From Variovorax sp. Sphag1AA (GTDB lineage: Bacteria > Pseudomonadota > Gammaproteobacteria > Burkholderiales > Burkholderiaceae_C): DNA of 64,000 nt. The notes beneath the pieces are model-generated. The model did no database searches, was not told where the DNA came from, and worked only from the letters and a program-made list of their open reading frames with translations. Where the stretch lies: assembly GCF_014192575.1 (NCBI RefSeq), contig NZ_JACHYC010000007.1, positions 62,001 through 126,000 of the forward strand. The letters run 5' to 3'. Positions within the stretch are counted from its first letter, which is position 1; the number at the start of each line of letters is the position of its first letter. The translations under genes were made by a program, and so were the position numbers. Shown in pieces: positions 16,005-24,034 of the stretch.

Positions 16005-16406
16005 ATGTTCCGAACCCTGCTCAAGTCCAAGATCCACCGCGCCACGGTGACCGACTGCGAACTGCACTACGAAGGCTCATGCGCCATCGATGAAGACCTG
16101 CTCGATGCCGCGGGCCTCGCCGACAACGAACAGATCCACATCTGGAACGTGAACAACGGCGAGCGCTTCGTGACCTACGCGATCCGCGCCCAGCGGGGCT
16201 CGGGGATCATCTCGGTCAACGGCTCCGCTGCGCGTCGCGCATGCGCGGGCGACCTGCTGATCATTGCGGCCTTCGGGCTGGTCGGCGAGGAGCGCGTCGC
16301 CTCGCACAAGCCGAAGCTCGTGTTCGTCGATGCGGCGAATCGCATCAAGGAAGTGCACTCGCAAGTCCCGGTGCAGACCGCCGAGACCGAAGCGCTGACG
16401 GTCTGA
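16005..16406 (+). CDS. panD: Aspartate 1-decarboxylase
   Basis: 133 residues, the usual length. The self-cleavage site is present as YEGSC (Gly-Ser at about residues 24-25), which yields the pyruvoyl group; also IWNVNNGERF and the GSGIISVNGSAAR core. It makes beta-alanine from L-aspartate for pantothenate. It lies 30 bp after nadB and 6 bp before panB. Both nadB and panD consume aspartate, so this operon commits one amino acid to two cofactors. Confidence 0.96.
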   Translation: MFRTLLKSKIHRATVTDCELHYEGSCAIDEDLLDAAGLADNEQIHIWNVNNGERFVTYAIRAQRGSGIISVNGSAARRACAGDLLIIAAFGLVGEERVASHKPKLVFVDAANRIKEVHSQVPVQTAETEALTV

Positions 16407-16412
16407 TCGCTC

Positions 16413-17288
16413 ATGTCGATCTCCGAAACCACCGCGCCCTACGGCGCGGCGCGCGGCGCGGCTGTCGCTGCGCCACGCAAGGCCGTGACGCTGTCGCGCC
16501 TCGCGGACATGCACGCGAGCGGCGAGAAGATCGCGATGCTCACCGCCTACGACGCCACCTTTGCGGCGGTGGCTGATGCGGCGGGCGTCGATTGCCTGCT
16601 GGTCGGCGATTCGCTCGGGATGGTCTGCCAGGGCCTGGACAGCACCGTCGCCGTGTCGATGGAAGCGATGCGCCATCACACAGAAAGCGTCGCGCGGGGC
16701 CTTCGTCGCGCGCAAGGCACTGCATGGCTCATCGCGGACCTGCCCTTCGGCAGCTACCAGGAATCACGCGAACAGGCGCTGCGCAGCGCGATCACGCTGA
16801 TGCAGGCCGGCGCGCAGATGGTGAAGCTCGAAGGCGGTGGGTGGACCATCGATACGGTGCGCTTCATCGTCGAGCGCGGCGTGCCGGTGTGTGCGCACCT
16901 TGGGCTCACGCCGCAGACGGTGCATGCGCTGGGCGGCTACAAGGTGCAGGGCAGGGACGATTCCTCCGCGGCGCGCTTGCAGGGTGACGCGCGTGCATTG
17001 CAGGATGCCGGCGCGGCGATGCTCGTGCTCGAGATGGTCCCTGCCGCTCTCTCCGCAAGGATCACCGATGAACTCGCGCGCTGCGCCACGATCGGCATCG
17101 GTGCCGGCCGGGGCACGGCCGGGCAGGTGCTCGTGATGCATGACATGCTCGGCATCAACCTCGGCAAGCCGGCGAAGTTCGTCCGCAATTTCATGGCCGG
17201 CTCGGACGGCATCGAACAGGCCCTGCGGGCCTATGTGCAATCAGTCAAGGACGGCACCTTCCCTGACGACAACCTCCACGCCTGGTAA
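16413..17288 (+). CDS. panB: 3-methyl-2-oxobutanoate hydroxymethyltransferase
   Basis: 291 residues. After a roughly 25-residue extra N-terminal tail the family core begins: KIAMLTAYDATFAAVADAAG, LLVGDSLGMV (metal-binding Asp), VKLEGG, VCAHLGLTPQ and GRGTAGQVLVMHDMLG. It transfers a hydroxymethyl group from 5,10-methylene-tetrahydrofolate to ketoisovalerate, giving ketopantoate. It is in the operon between panD and panC; the panC start lies 10 bp after its stop. Confidence 0.96.
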   Translation: MSISETTAPYGAARGAAVAAPRKAVTLSRLADMHASGEKIAMLTAYDATFAAVADAAGVDCLLVGDSLGMVCQGLDSTVAVSMEAMRHHTESVARGLRRAQGTAWLIADLPFGSYQESREQALRSAITLMQAGAQMVKLEGGGWTIDTVRFIVERGVPVCAHLGLTPQTVHALGGYKVQGRDDSSAARLQGDARALQDAGAAMLVLEMVPAALSARITDELARCATIGIGAGRGTAGQVLVMHDMLGINLGKPAKFVRNFMAGSDGIEQALRAYVQSVKDGTFPDDNLHAW

Positions 17289-17298
17289 GGACACCCTC

Positions 17299-18126
17299 AT
17301 GCAAATCGCAAGAACCATCCCCGAACTGCGCGAGATCCTGGGCAGCCGGCGTCGCGCCGCGTTCGTGCCGACCATGGGAAACCTTCACGAAGGCCATCTC
17401 TCGCTTGTCAGGACGGCTCGCAAGCTCGGCGAGGTGACGGTCGCGAGCATCTTCGTCAACCGGCTGCAGTTCCTGCCGCACGAAGACTTCGACACCTATC
17501 CGCGCACCTGGGAGAGCGACTGCGAGAAGCTGCGCGCCGCGGGCTGCGACGTGCTCTTCGCGCCCGATGAAAAGGCCCTCTACCCCGAGCCGCAGACCTG
17601 CAAGGTGCATCCGGACCCGGCGCTGGCGGACATTCTCGAAGGCCACTTTCGTCCCGGCTTCTTCGTCGGTGTCTGCACGGTGGTGATGAAGCTCTTCGCC
17701 TGCGTGCAGCCGCAGTTCGCGGTGTTCGGCAAGAAGGACTACCAGCAGCTCATGGTGATCCGCCACATGGTGCGCCAGTTCGCCTTGCCGATCGATGTGG
17801 TCGGCGTCGAGACGCATCGCGCGGACGACGGCCTCGCGCTGTCGTCGCGCAACGGCTATCTGGGCAAGGATGAACGTGTCGAGGCCACGCAGTTGTCGCT
17901 CTTGCTGCAATCCGTCGCTGCGGCGGTGCGCGAAGGCGAGCGCGACTTCGCCACCATCGAGGCACGCGCAAGGACATCGCTCATGGCGCGCGGATGGAAG
18001 CCCGACTACGTGGCCATACGCCGCCGCAGCGATCTGAAGGCGCCCGTCGCAGGCGACCCGCTGGTGGTGCTGGCCGCGGCGCGGCTTGGGAGTACGCGAC
18101 TCATCGACAATCTGGAGTTCGACTGA
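17299..18126 (+). CDS. panC: Pantothenate synthetase
   Basis: 275 residues from the ATG at 17299. Nucleotidyltransferase signatures: FVPTMGNLHEGHLSLV (HxGH motif about 32-37), FVNRLQFLPHEDFDTYPR, FGKKDYQQLMVIRHMV and LALSSRNGYL. It condenses pantoate and beta-alanine with ATP. In the second signature the family usually reads FVNPTQF/FGPNEDF, while here it is FVNRLQFLPHEDF, a local divergence. Fifth step of the shared NAD/pantothenate operon by function; 28 bp separate it from nadC. Confidence 0.95.
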   Translation: MQIARTIPELREILGSRRRAAFVPTMGNLHEGHLSLVRTARKLGEVTVASIFVNRLQFLPHEDFDTYPRTWESDCEKLRAAGCDVLFAPDEKALYPEPQTCKVHPDPALADILEGHFRPGFFVGVCTVVMKLFACVQPQFAVFGKKDYQQLMVIRHMVRQFALPIDVVGVETHRADDGLALSSRNGYLGKDERVEATQLSLLLQSVAAAVREGERDFATIEARARTSLMARGWKPDYVAIRRRSDLKAPVAGDPLVVLAAARLGSTRLIDNLEFD

Positions 18127-18154
18127 GCCGCTCGTGGCTCGCTTCACCCCCAAA

Positions 18155-19036
18155 ATGACCATCAGTTTTGATTTCTCACCGGCCAGCGTGGCCGAACTGG
18201 CAAGCGCCGACGTGCGCCGAGCCCTCCTGGAAGATGTAGGCAGCGGCGACCTGACGGCCACGCTGGTGCCCGAAGGCAAGCGCGCCGTGGCGCGCGTGAT
18301 CACCCGCGAGAACACCGTGCTGTGCGGGGCGCCCTGGGTCGAGGCCGTGTTCAGGCAGGTCGATCCGCGCACCCGCATCGTCTGGCAACGCACGGAAGGC
18401 CAGCATTGCGAACCCGGCCAGACCGTGTTCACGATCGATGGCGATGCCCGTGCGCTGCTCACTGCCGAACGGACCGCACTCAACTTCCTGCAATTGCTCA
18501 GCGCCGTGGCCACACGCACCGCGCAGTACGTCCGGGCCGTGCAAGGCACGCGCGCCAAGATCGTCGACACACGAAAGACGCTGCCGGGGCTTCGCCTGGC
18601 ACAGAAGTACGCGGTGAGCGTGGGCGGCGGCACCAACCATCGCATTGGCCTCTATGACGCCATCCTCATCAAGGAAAACCACATCGCAGCGGCTGGTGGC
18701 ATCGCCCCGGCGTTGAAGGCTGCGGCCCAGGCCGCGCCCAATGCGAAGTTCGTCCAGATCGAGGTCGAGACGCTGGAGCAGCTCGACGAGGCCCTGCGCC
18801 ACGGGGCCCGCATGGTGCTGCTCGACAACATGGATCTGCCCACCCTGCGCGAAGCCGTCCGCCGCAACGACGCTGCCGGCGACGCACGCGCCGTGCTCGA
18901 GATTTCCGGCGGCGTCACGCTCGAAGGCCTTCGTGCGTTGGCAGAAACCGGGGTCGACCGCATCTCGGTCGGCGCGCTCACCAAGGACGTGAAGGCGATC
19001 GACTTCTCGATGCGCTTCGCGGCGGAGCAAGCATGA
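18155..19036 (+). CDS. nadC: Nicotinate-nucleotide pyrophosphorylase (quinolinate phosphoribosyltransferase)
   Basis: 293 residues from the ATG at 18155. Signatures: EDVGSGDLTATLVP near residue 25, TERTALNFLQLLSAVAT, VDTRKTLPGLRLAQKYAVSV, GGGTNHRIGLYDAILIKENH and ISGGVTLEGL. It converts quinolinate and PRPP to nicotinate mononucleotide. Its TGA overlaps the nadA ATG (ATGA at 19033-19036), so the two are translationally coupled. Confidence 0.96.
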   Translation: MTISFDFSPASVAELASADVRRALLEDVGSGDLTATLVPEGKRAVARVITRENTVLCGAPWVEAVFRQVDPRTRIVWQRTEGQHCEPGQTVFTIDGDARALLTAERTALNFLQLLSAVATRTAQYVRAVQGTRAKIVDTRKTLPGLRLAQKYAVSVGGGTNHRIGLYDAILIKENHIAAAGGIAPALKAAAQAAPNAKFVQIEVETLEQLDEALRHGARMVLLDNMDLPTLREAVRRNDAAGDARAVLEISGGVTLEGLRALAETGVDRISVGALTKDVKAIDFSMRFAAEQA

Positions 19037-20139
19037 GCGCGGTCTTCGAAGTCGAATTCGAGCAGCCCGTCGGCGAGGCATGCAACACGCGCCACGCATG
19101 GGCGCGCGTGCCGGCCGAGCCGTCGCGGGCAGAGCGCGATGTTCTCAAGGACCGCATCCGCCGCCTGCTGGTGGAGCGCAATGCCGTCATGGTGTCGCAC
19201 TACTACGTGCACCCGGACCTGCAGGACCTGGCCGAGGAAACCGGTGGTCTGGTGGGCGACTCGCTGGAGATGGCGCGCTTCGGCCGCGATCATCCCGCGC
19301 GCACGCTCGTGGTGTCCGGCGTGCGCTTCATGGGCGAGACCGCCAAGATCCTCTCGCCCGACAAGCGCGTGCTGATGCCCGACCTGGGCGCCGACTGCTC
19401 GCTCGACCTGGGCTGCCCGATCGACGAATTCAGCGCCTTCTGCGATGCGCATCCTGACCGCACCGTGCTGGTCTACGCCAACACCAGTGCCGCCGTGAAG
19501 GCACGGGCCGACTGGGTGGTCACTTCAAGTTGCGCGTTGGACGTGGTGAGCGCACTCAAGGCCGAGGGCCACAAGATCCTGTGGGCGCCGGACCGCCATC
19601 TGGGCGACTACATCCGCCGTGAGACCGGCGCGGACATCGTCAGCTGGCAAGGCGCCTGCATCGTGCATGACGAATTCAAGGCGCTTGAACTCGAGCTGCT
19701 GAAAGAGCAGCACCCCGATGCCAAGGTGCTGGTGCATCCCGAGTCGTCTGCCGACGTGATCGCGCTCGCCGACGCGGTGGGGTCCACCTCCGCGATCCTG
19801 CAGGCGGCTCAGCGCATGGACGCCAAGACCTTCATCGTGGCCACCGACAACGGCATGCTGCACAAGCTGCGCACGCTCAACCCGGGCAAGACCTTCATCG
19901 AGGCGCCGACGGCCGGCAACGGTGCAACCTGCAAGAGCTGCGCGCATTGCCCGTGGATGGCGATGAACGGCCTGGCCAACGTGGCAAATGCGCTGGAGAC
20001 CGGCGCCGGCGAGATCCAGGTGGATCAGCACCTGGGCGTGCGCGCACGCGTGCCGATCGACCGCATGCTGGCCTTCACTGCCGCGCTGAAGAAGGGCGCG
20101 CCCGTCGGAGCCCTGGTAGCCGGTATGGGCGCGGTGTGA
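19033..20139 (+). CDS. nadA: Quinolinate synthase
   Basis: 368 residues. The three [4Fe-4S]-ligating cysteines are recognisable: one in GADCSLDLGC (about 119), one in WQGACIVHDEF (about 210), and one in the CKSCAHCPWMAMN cluster (about 300). Also SHYYVHPDLQDLAE and VSGVRFMGETAKIL for substrate binding. It condenses iminoaspartate with dihydroxyacetone phosphate. It is the last gene of the operon; a convergent esterase gene ends 2 bp further on, with no visible terminator between them. Confidence 0.96.
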   Translation: MSAVFEVEFEQPVGEACNTRHAWARVPAEPSRAERDVLKDRIRRLLVERNAVMVSHYYVHPDLQDLAEETGGLVGDSLEMARFGRDHPARTLVVSGVRFMGETAKILSPDKRVLMPDLGADCSLDLGCPIDEFSAFCDAHPDRTVLVYANTSAAVKARADWVVTSSCALDVVSALKAEGHKILWAPDRHLGDYIRRETGADIVSWQGACIVHDEFKALELELLKEQHPDAKVLVHPESSADVIALADAVGSTSAILQAAQRMDAKTFIVATDNGMLHKLRTLNPGKTFIEAPTAGNGATCKSCAHCPWMAMNGLANVANALETGAGEIQVDQHLGVRARVPIDRMLAFTAALKKGAPVGALVAGMGAV

Positions 20140-20140
20140 T

Positions 20141-21064
20141 CTAGGTCGAATGGAGCAGCTTGCGCAGCCACGCGTCGACCGCCGCGGTGGCCGGAAAGTC
20201 GGCGCGACCGAGCAAGCGGTTGATCTCCAGATGGCCGATCAGGCCCGTGCCCCCGGCGGCGTAGACCTCCGCCGGTATGCCGGCCTGCCCGAGCGCCTTC
20301 GCCAGGGCCTCGGATTGCGCCTTTCCGTCGGCGCGATCGATGTGGGCGATGAGGAATGCAGGCGAGTCGGGTTTGAAGACCTGCAGGGCAGGCGACAACG
20401 CACGCTGGCGTGCGGGCTCCAGTCCAAATGCTTCCATGTAGGTTCCGCGCATGAGGCGGCCCGCCGAGGCAACTTGGCGCGGAATGTCATAGCCCGCGCC
20501 GTCCAGCGCGACGACGCCGCGAAGATCCGATAGCGAGAGGCCCGCCGCCGCCAGGTACCTCGGGTCGGTTCCGACCAGGGCCACCAGGTGCGCGCCCGCG
20601 CTGTGGCCCATCAGGACGATGCGCGACGGATCGATGCCCAGCCGAGAGGCCTGCCTCCTGAGCCAGGCGACGGATGCGGCCACATCGGCTGCCTGCTGCT
20701 CCACGGTTGCATCAGGGATCAGTCGATAGTTGATAGAGGCAAATGCAAACCCCTCACGGGTCAGATGCTCGACCTTCTGCATGCCCGTGGCCGTGCGCTT
20801 GTCGCCATGCTTCCATCCGCCGCCGTGGACGAAAACAATGAGCGGCGCCGGCTTGGCAACCCCGGCCGCAGGCCAGAAGTCGAGCTTCTGCAGGACATCG
20901 GCTCCGTAGGCGTATTCGATGCGCCCGGCGGTCGGCGCCTCGGGCGCGCCAACTGCGCTGTCGGTCGGCGGATCTTCCTGGGGCTGGGCGGCCAGGACCT
21001 GGGTAGAAAGTGATGTCGACAGCAGTGTCGAAGCAATCAGGGTTCGTGCAATTCGATGCTTCAT
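20141..21064 (-). CDS. Exported alpha/beta-hydrolase esterase (HSL/BD-FAE-like)
   Basis: 307 residues from the ATG at 21062-21064. A typical Sec signal peptide occupies the first 26 residues, ending LAAQ. The oxyanion-hole motif HGGGW (about 82-86) and the nucleophile motif GHSAGA (about 157-162) place it in the carboxylesterase/hormone-sensitive-lipase group. A late GHLEIN supplies the likely catalytic His. The start overlaps the stop of the DUF1275 gene by one base (TGATG), so the two are coupled. Substrate unknown, probably a short ester in the periplasm. Confidence 0.85.
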   Translation of the reverse strand: MKHRIARTLIASTLLSTSLSTQVLAAQPQEDPPTDSAVGAPEAPTAGRIEYAYGADVLQKLDFWPAAGVAKPAPLIVFVHGGGWKHGDKRTATGMQKVEHLTREGFAFASINYRLIPDATVEQQAADVAASVAWLRRQASRLGIDPSRIVLMGHSAGAHLVALVGTDPRYLAAAGLSLSDLRGVVALDGAGYDIPRQVASAGRLMRGTYMEAFGLEPARQRALSPALQVFKPDSPAFLIAHIDRADGKAQSEALAKALGQAGIPAEVYAAGGTGLIGHLEINRLLGRADFPATAAVDAWLRKLLHST

Positions 21065-21816
21065 CACGATGCTCCCGGCGCCCTGGCCATTTCCCGATAG
21101 AGCGGCGGAACCGCCAGCGCAAGCAGCAACGCCGCGAACGGCACCACGCACACGTAGCCGACGTACTTGAACCCCATCGCACCCACCGCGCCGCCGATCA
21201 CGAACATGGCGATCAGCCCGCCGGCATTGCGAAGTCGCGACCGGTCGTGACGCACGGGGCGGGTGCTTTCCGACCGACGACGGTTCCAGTAGAGCAACTT
21301 GCCGAGCTCCATGCCGAAGTCGGTGATGTTGCCGGTCATGTGCGTCGTGCGGATGCTTCCGCCCGAAGTCTTGGAGACCACTGCGTTCTGAAGCCCCATC
21401 ACGAACGACAGGAGAAGCACCGTGATCGGCAGCGCGAACGGCGTCATCCAGCTGAGCGTGCTGGCGCTTCCAAGCACCCCGAACGGCAGCAGCAGAAGCG
21501 CCTCCAGCAACAAGGGCGGTGCGTAGACCGTGCGCAGCCGGTGCTGCCGCGCCCAATTGACCAGCACCGCTGTGACCGCCGCGCCAGCGACGAAGGCCAG
21601 GATCGCACCGGCGGCGTTCAGTACCAGCCGGGCGTTGCCCAGCACGAGCCCGTCCGCGAACTGGGAAGCGAATCCCGTCATGTGCGAGGTGTACTGGTGC
21701 AGCACCAGGAATCCACCGGCGTTGATGGCCCCCGCATTGAAGGCAAGGATGAGGCCCATCGCGCGATTGGTCGACGGCGCGCGGTGGCGGTGGGTCAGCA
21801 GGTGGATTCGACGCAT
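21064..21816 (-). CDS. DUF1275 (YoaK-like) inner-membrane protein
   Basis: 250 residues with about six hydrophobic helices. The N-terminal LAFNAGAINAGGFLVLHQYTSHMTGF and SIRTTHMTGNITDFGMELG are the signature segments of DUF1275/YoaK membrane proteins, whose function is unknown. It is translationally coupled to the exported esterase downstream. Confidence 0.88.
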   Translation of the reverse strand: MRRIHLLTHRHRAPSTNRAMGLILAFNAGAINAGGFLVLHQYTSHMTGFASQFADGLVLGNARLVLNAAGAILAFVAGAAVTAVLVNWARQHRLRTVYAPPLLLEALLLLPFGVLGSASTLSWMTPFALPITVLLLSFVMGLQNAVVSKTSGGSIRTTHMTGNITDFGMELGKLLYWNRRRSESTRPVRHDRSRLRNAGGLIAMFVIGGAVGAMGFKYVGYVCVVPFAALLLALAVPPLYREMARAPGAS

Positions 21817-21882
21817 CGGTTTGTAACGAGAACGTCTGCGGAGTATGAGCCCGTAAGCGTCGGATAGGTGCTTTCACTAACT

Positions 21883-21912
21883 GTCAACGTAATTGTCAAC
21901 AATGATGTTGAC
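21883..21912. promoter_or_regulatory. GTCAAC repeat/inverted-repeat operator upstream of the MFS-hydantoinase operon
   Basis: GTCAAC occurs at 21883-21888 and 21895-21900 (12 bp apart), and its inverse GTTGAC at 21907-21912. Within this block ATTGT-CA-ACAAT (21892-21903) is a perfect inverted repeat of the TTG-N4-CAA type bound by FadR/VanR-subfamily GntR proteins. The block lies 55-84 bp upstream of the transporter start. The GntR gene at 26275, last in the same run, is the natural candidate regulator. Confidence 0.55.
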
Positions 21913-21966
21913 CTCAATTTCGACAGGACCTAAAGTCCACCTCACCACCCGCAAGGAGACAAACCG

Positions 21967-23292
21967 ATGCAACCCACCATGACGGCCGGCGCGACGGCGA
22001 CCGCCGCAGCACCCGACACCGCCCTCCAGCCCTCGAAGGTCCGCTGGAAGATCTTCCTGATGATGTTGTTCCTCATCTCGATCAACTACATCGACCGCGC
22101 CTCGCTCTCCGTGGCCATGCCGCTGATCGCGAAGGAATTCGACATCGGCCCCGCCGTGCAGGGCCTTCTGCTCAGTTCCTTCTTTTGGACCTACGCGCTC
22201 ATGCAGATCCCGGGCGGCATGCTGGCCGACCGCTTCGGCCCGCGCGTGGTGATCGCCGGCGCAACGCTCGGCTGGGGCTTCTTCCAGGCCATTGCTGCCG
22301 CCTGCACCGGCTGGATTCCGCTGCTGCTCACCCGCCTCGGATTGGGCGCGGCCGAGGCGCCGATCTATCCGGCGGGCGGCAAGCTCAACGGCATCTGGAT
22401 GACCCAGAACGAACGCGGCCGCGGCGCGACCCTGCTCGACGGCGGTGCGCCGCTCGGGGCCGCATTGGGCGCGATCCTGATCTCGGGCCTGATCGCGATG
22501 CTCGGCTCTTGGCGTCTCGCCTTCGTCATCGCGGGCGTCGGCACGGTTCTCGCTGGTCTTTTCGCTTGGAGCTACATCCGCAACCATCCCCGCGAACATC
22601 CCGGCGTGAACGACGCCGAGGCGAAGTACATCGAGGCCAGCCACGCAGCGGACGCCGCCAGCGAGCCGCAAGGCGCCAGCGGCCGCCTGCTCGACTTCCT
22701 GCGCTTCCGCTCGGTCTGGGGCATGTTCTTCGGCTGGATGTGCTTCAACGCACTGTTCTACGGCCTGCTCACCTGGATGCCCAACTACCTCTCCAAGGTC
22801 CATGGCTTCGACATCAAGCAGATGGGCGGCGCCGTGTTCATCATGTTCTTCTCCGGCTTCGTCGGCGAAATGTTCGGCGGCTGGCTGGCCGACAAGTGGA
22901 AGGCCGCCGGCGCATCGAACTCGAAGGTCCTGCGCACGCTCTTCGGCATCGCCTCGGTGATCGCGACCGTCGCGATCTACACGGTCTCGCAGATCACCAG
23001 CCCCGTCGCCGTGGTGGTGCTGCTGTCCGTCACGTTGTTCTTCCTGCGCTGGTGCGGCCTCTTCTGGTGCGTGCCTTCGATCCTCGGTCGCAGGCAGCAC
23101 GTCGGCTTCCTCGGTGGCACCATGAACCTCGGCGGCAATGTCGCGGGCATCGGCGTGCCGATCGTGGTCGGCCTGATCGTGCAGGCCACCGGTTCCTACT
23201 TCCTGGCGCTGATGCTCTTCGCAGCGGCCGGCGCCGGTCTCTTCGTCTGCTCCACGCTGCTCATCGACTACAGCAAGAAGCTTCCCGTCTAG
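21967..23292 (+). CDS. MFS transporter (ACS/glucarate-type)
   Basis: 441 residues, about 12 membrane helices. INYIDRASLSVAMPLIAKEF in helix 1, the loop GGMLADRFGPRVVIAGATLGWG, and LGAAEAPIYPAGGKLNG are characteristic of the anion:cation symporter branch, which takes up organic acids. It heads a tight run with the isomerase-like gene (22 bp later), a hydantoinase and a racemase-like gene, so it probably imports the anionic substrate or intermediate of that pathway. Confidence 0.88.
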   Translation: MQPTMTAGATATAAAPDTALQPSKVRWKIFLMMLFLISINYIDRASLSVAMPLIAKEFDIGPAVQGLLLSSFFWTYALMQIPGGMLADRFGPRVVIAGATLGWGFFQAIAAACTGWIPLLLTRLGLGAAEAPIYPAGGKLNGIWMTQNERGRGATLLDGGAPLGAALGAILISGLIAMLGSWRLAFVIAGVGTVLAGLFAWSYIRNHPREHPGVNDAEAKYIEASHAADAASEPQGASGRLLDFLRFRSVWGMFFGWMCFNALFYGLLTWMPNYLSKVHGFDIKQMGGAVFIMFFSGFVGEMFGGWLADKWKAAGASNSKVLRTLFGIASVIATVAIYTVSQITSPVAVVVLLSVTLFFLRWCGLFWCVPSILGRRQHVGFLGGTMNLGGNVAGIGVPIVVGLIVQATGSYFLALMLFAAAGAGLFVCSTLLIDYSKKLPV

Positions 23293-23314
23293 TCCACTTT
23301 TCGAGATCCGCGAA

Positions 23315-24034
23315 ATGTCCCAGCAAAAACGCATCGGCGTGTTGACGCCTTCCTCCAACACGGCGCTCGAGCCGTTGACCAGCGCGATGGTCGCCGGCGT
23401 GCCGGGCGTCACTGCGCACTTTTCGCGGTTCCGCGTGACCGAGATCTCGATGGGCGACAAGTCGCAGAACCAGTTCGACGAGCGCACCATCCTCGACGCA
23501 GCCAAGCTGCTGGCCGATGCGAACGTCGACGTCATCTGCTGGAGCGGCACTTCCGCGAGCTGGCTCGGCTTCGAGCGCGACCGTGCGCTGTGCGCACGCA
23601 TCACCGAAGCCACCGGCATTCCGGCGACCACGTCGGTGCTGGCGCTCAATGACCTGCTGGCCGCGCAGGGCGCACGCACGCTGGGGCTGGTGTCGCCCTA
23701 CGTGGAAGACGTGCAGCGGCGCATCGTCGCCAACTATGCGGCGCTCGACATCGAATGCGTGGCCGAACGCCATCTCGACCTGACGGTGAACTTCTCGTTT
23801 GCCGAAGTCGATGCGGACACCTTGCGCAAGATGATCCGCGAGGTCGCGCAGCACAAGCCCGACGCCATCACCGTGATGTGCACCAACCTGCACGGCGCAC
23901 CGCTCGTCGATGAACTGGAGCGCGAACTCGGCATTCCGATCTACGACTCGGTGGCCACCGTGGTGTGGAAGGCCCTGAAGATCACCGGTGTCGACACCGG
24001 GATCGTCAAGGGCTGGGGAGGGCTCTTCGCATGA
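23315..24034 (+). CDS. Asp/Glu racemase superfamily protein, maleate-isomerase-like
   Basis: 239 residues. IGVLTPSSNTALEP at the start is typical of maleate cis-trans isomerase and arylmalonate decarboxylase relatives. Both catalytic cysteines of the isomerase type are retained: C75 in VICWSGTSAS and C189 in VMCTNLHGA. It would isomerise maleate-like cis-diacids to the trans form, or racemise or decarboxylate a related acid. The stop overlaps the hydantoinase ATG (24031-24034). Confidence 0.8.
   Translation: MSQQKRIGVLTPSSNTALEPLTSAMVAGVPGVTAHFSRFRVTEISMGDKSQNQFDERTILDAAKLLADANVDVICWSGTSASWLGFERDRALCARITEATGIPATTSVLALNDLLAAQGARTLGLVSPYVEDVQRRIVANYAALDIECVAERHLDLTVNFSFAEVDADTLRKMIREVAQHKPDAITVMCTNLHGAPLVDELERELGIPIYDSVATVVWKALKITGVDTGIVKGWGGLFA

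Noticed and set aside
21064..21877. Extension of the exported esterase to a 578-residue protein
   Set aside because: The added N-terminal part is the out-of-frame shadow of the DUF1275 gene; the start at 21064 gives a perfect signal peptide.
21877..23679. 600-codon minus-strand open frame
   Set aside because: It is antisense to the MFS transporter and isomerase-like genes and contains the GTCAAC promoter region of the other strand.
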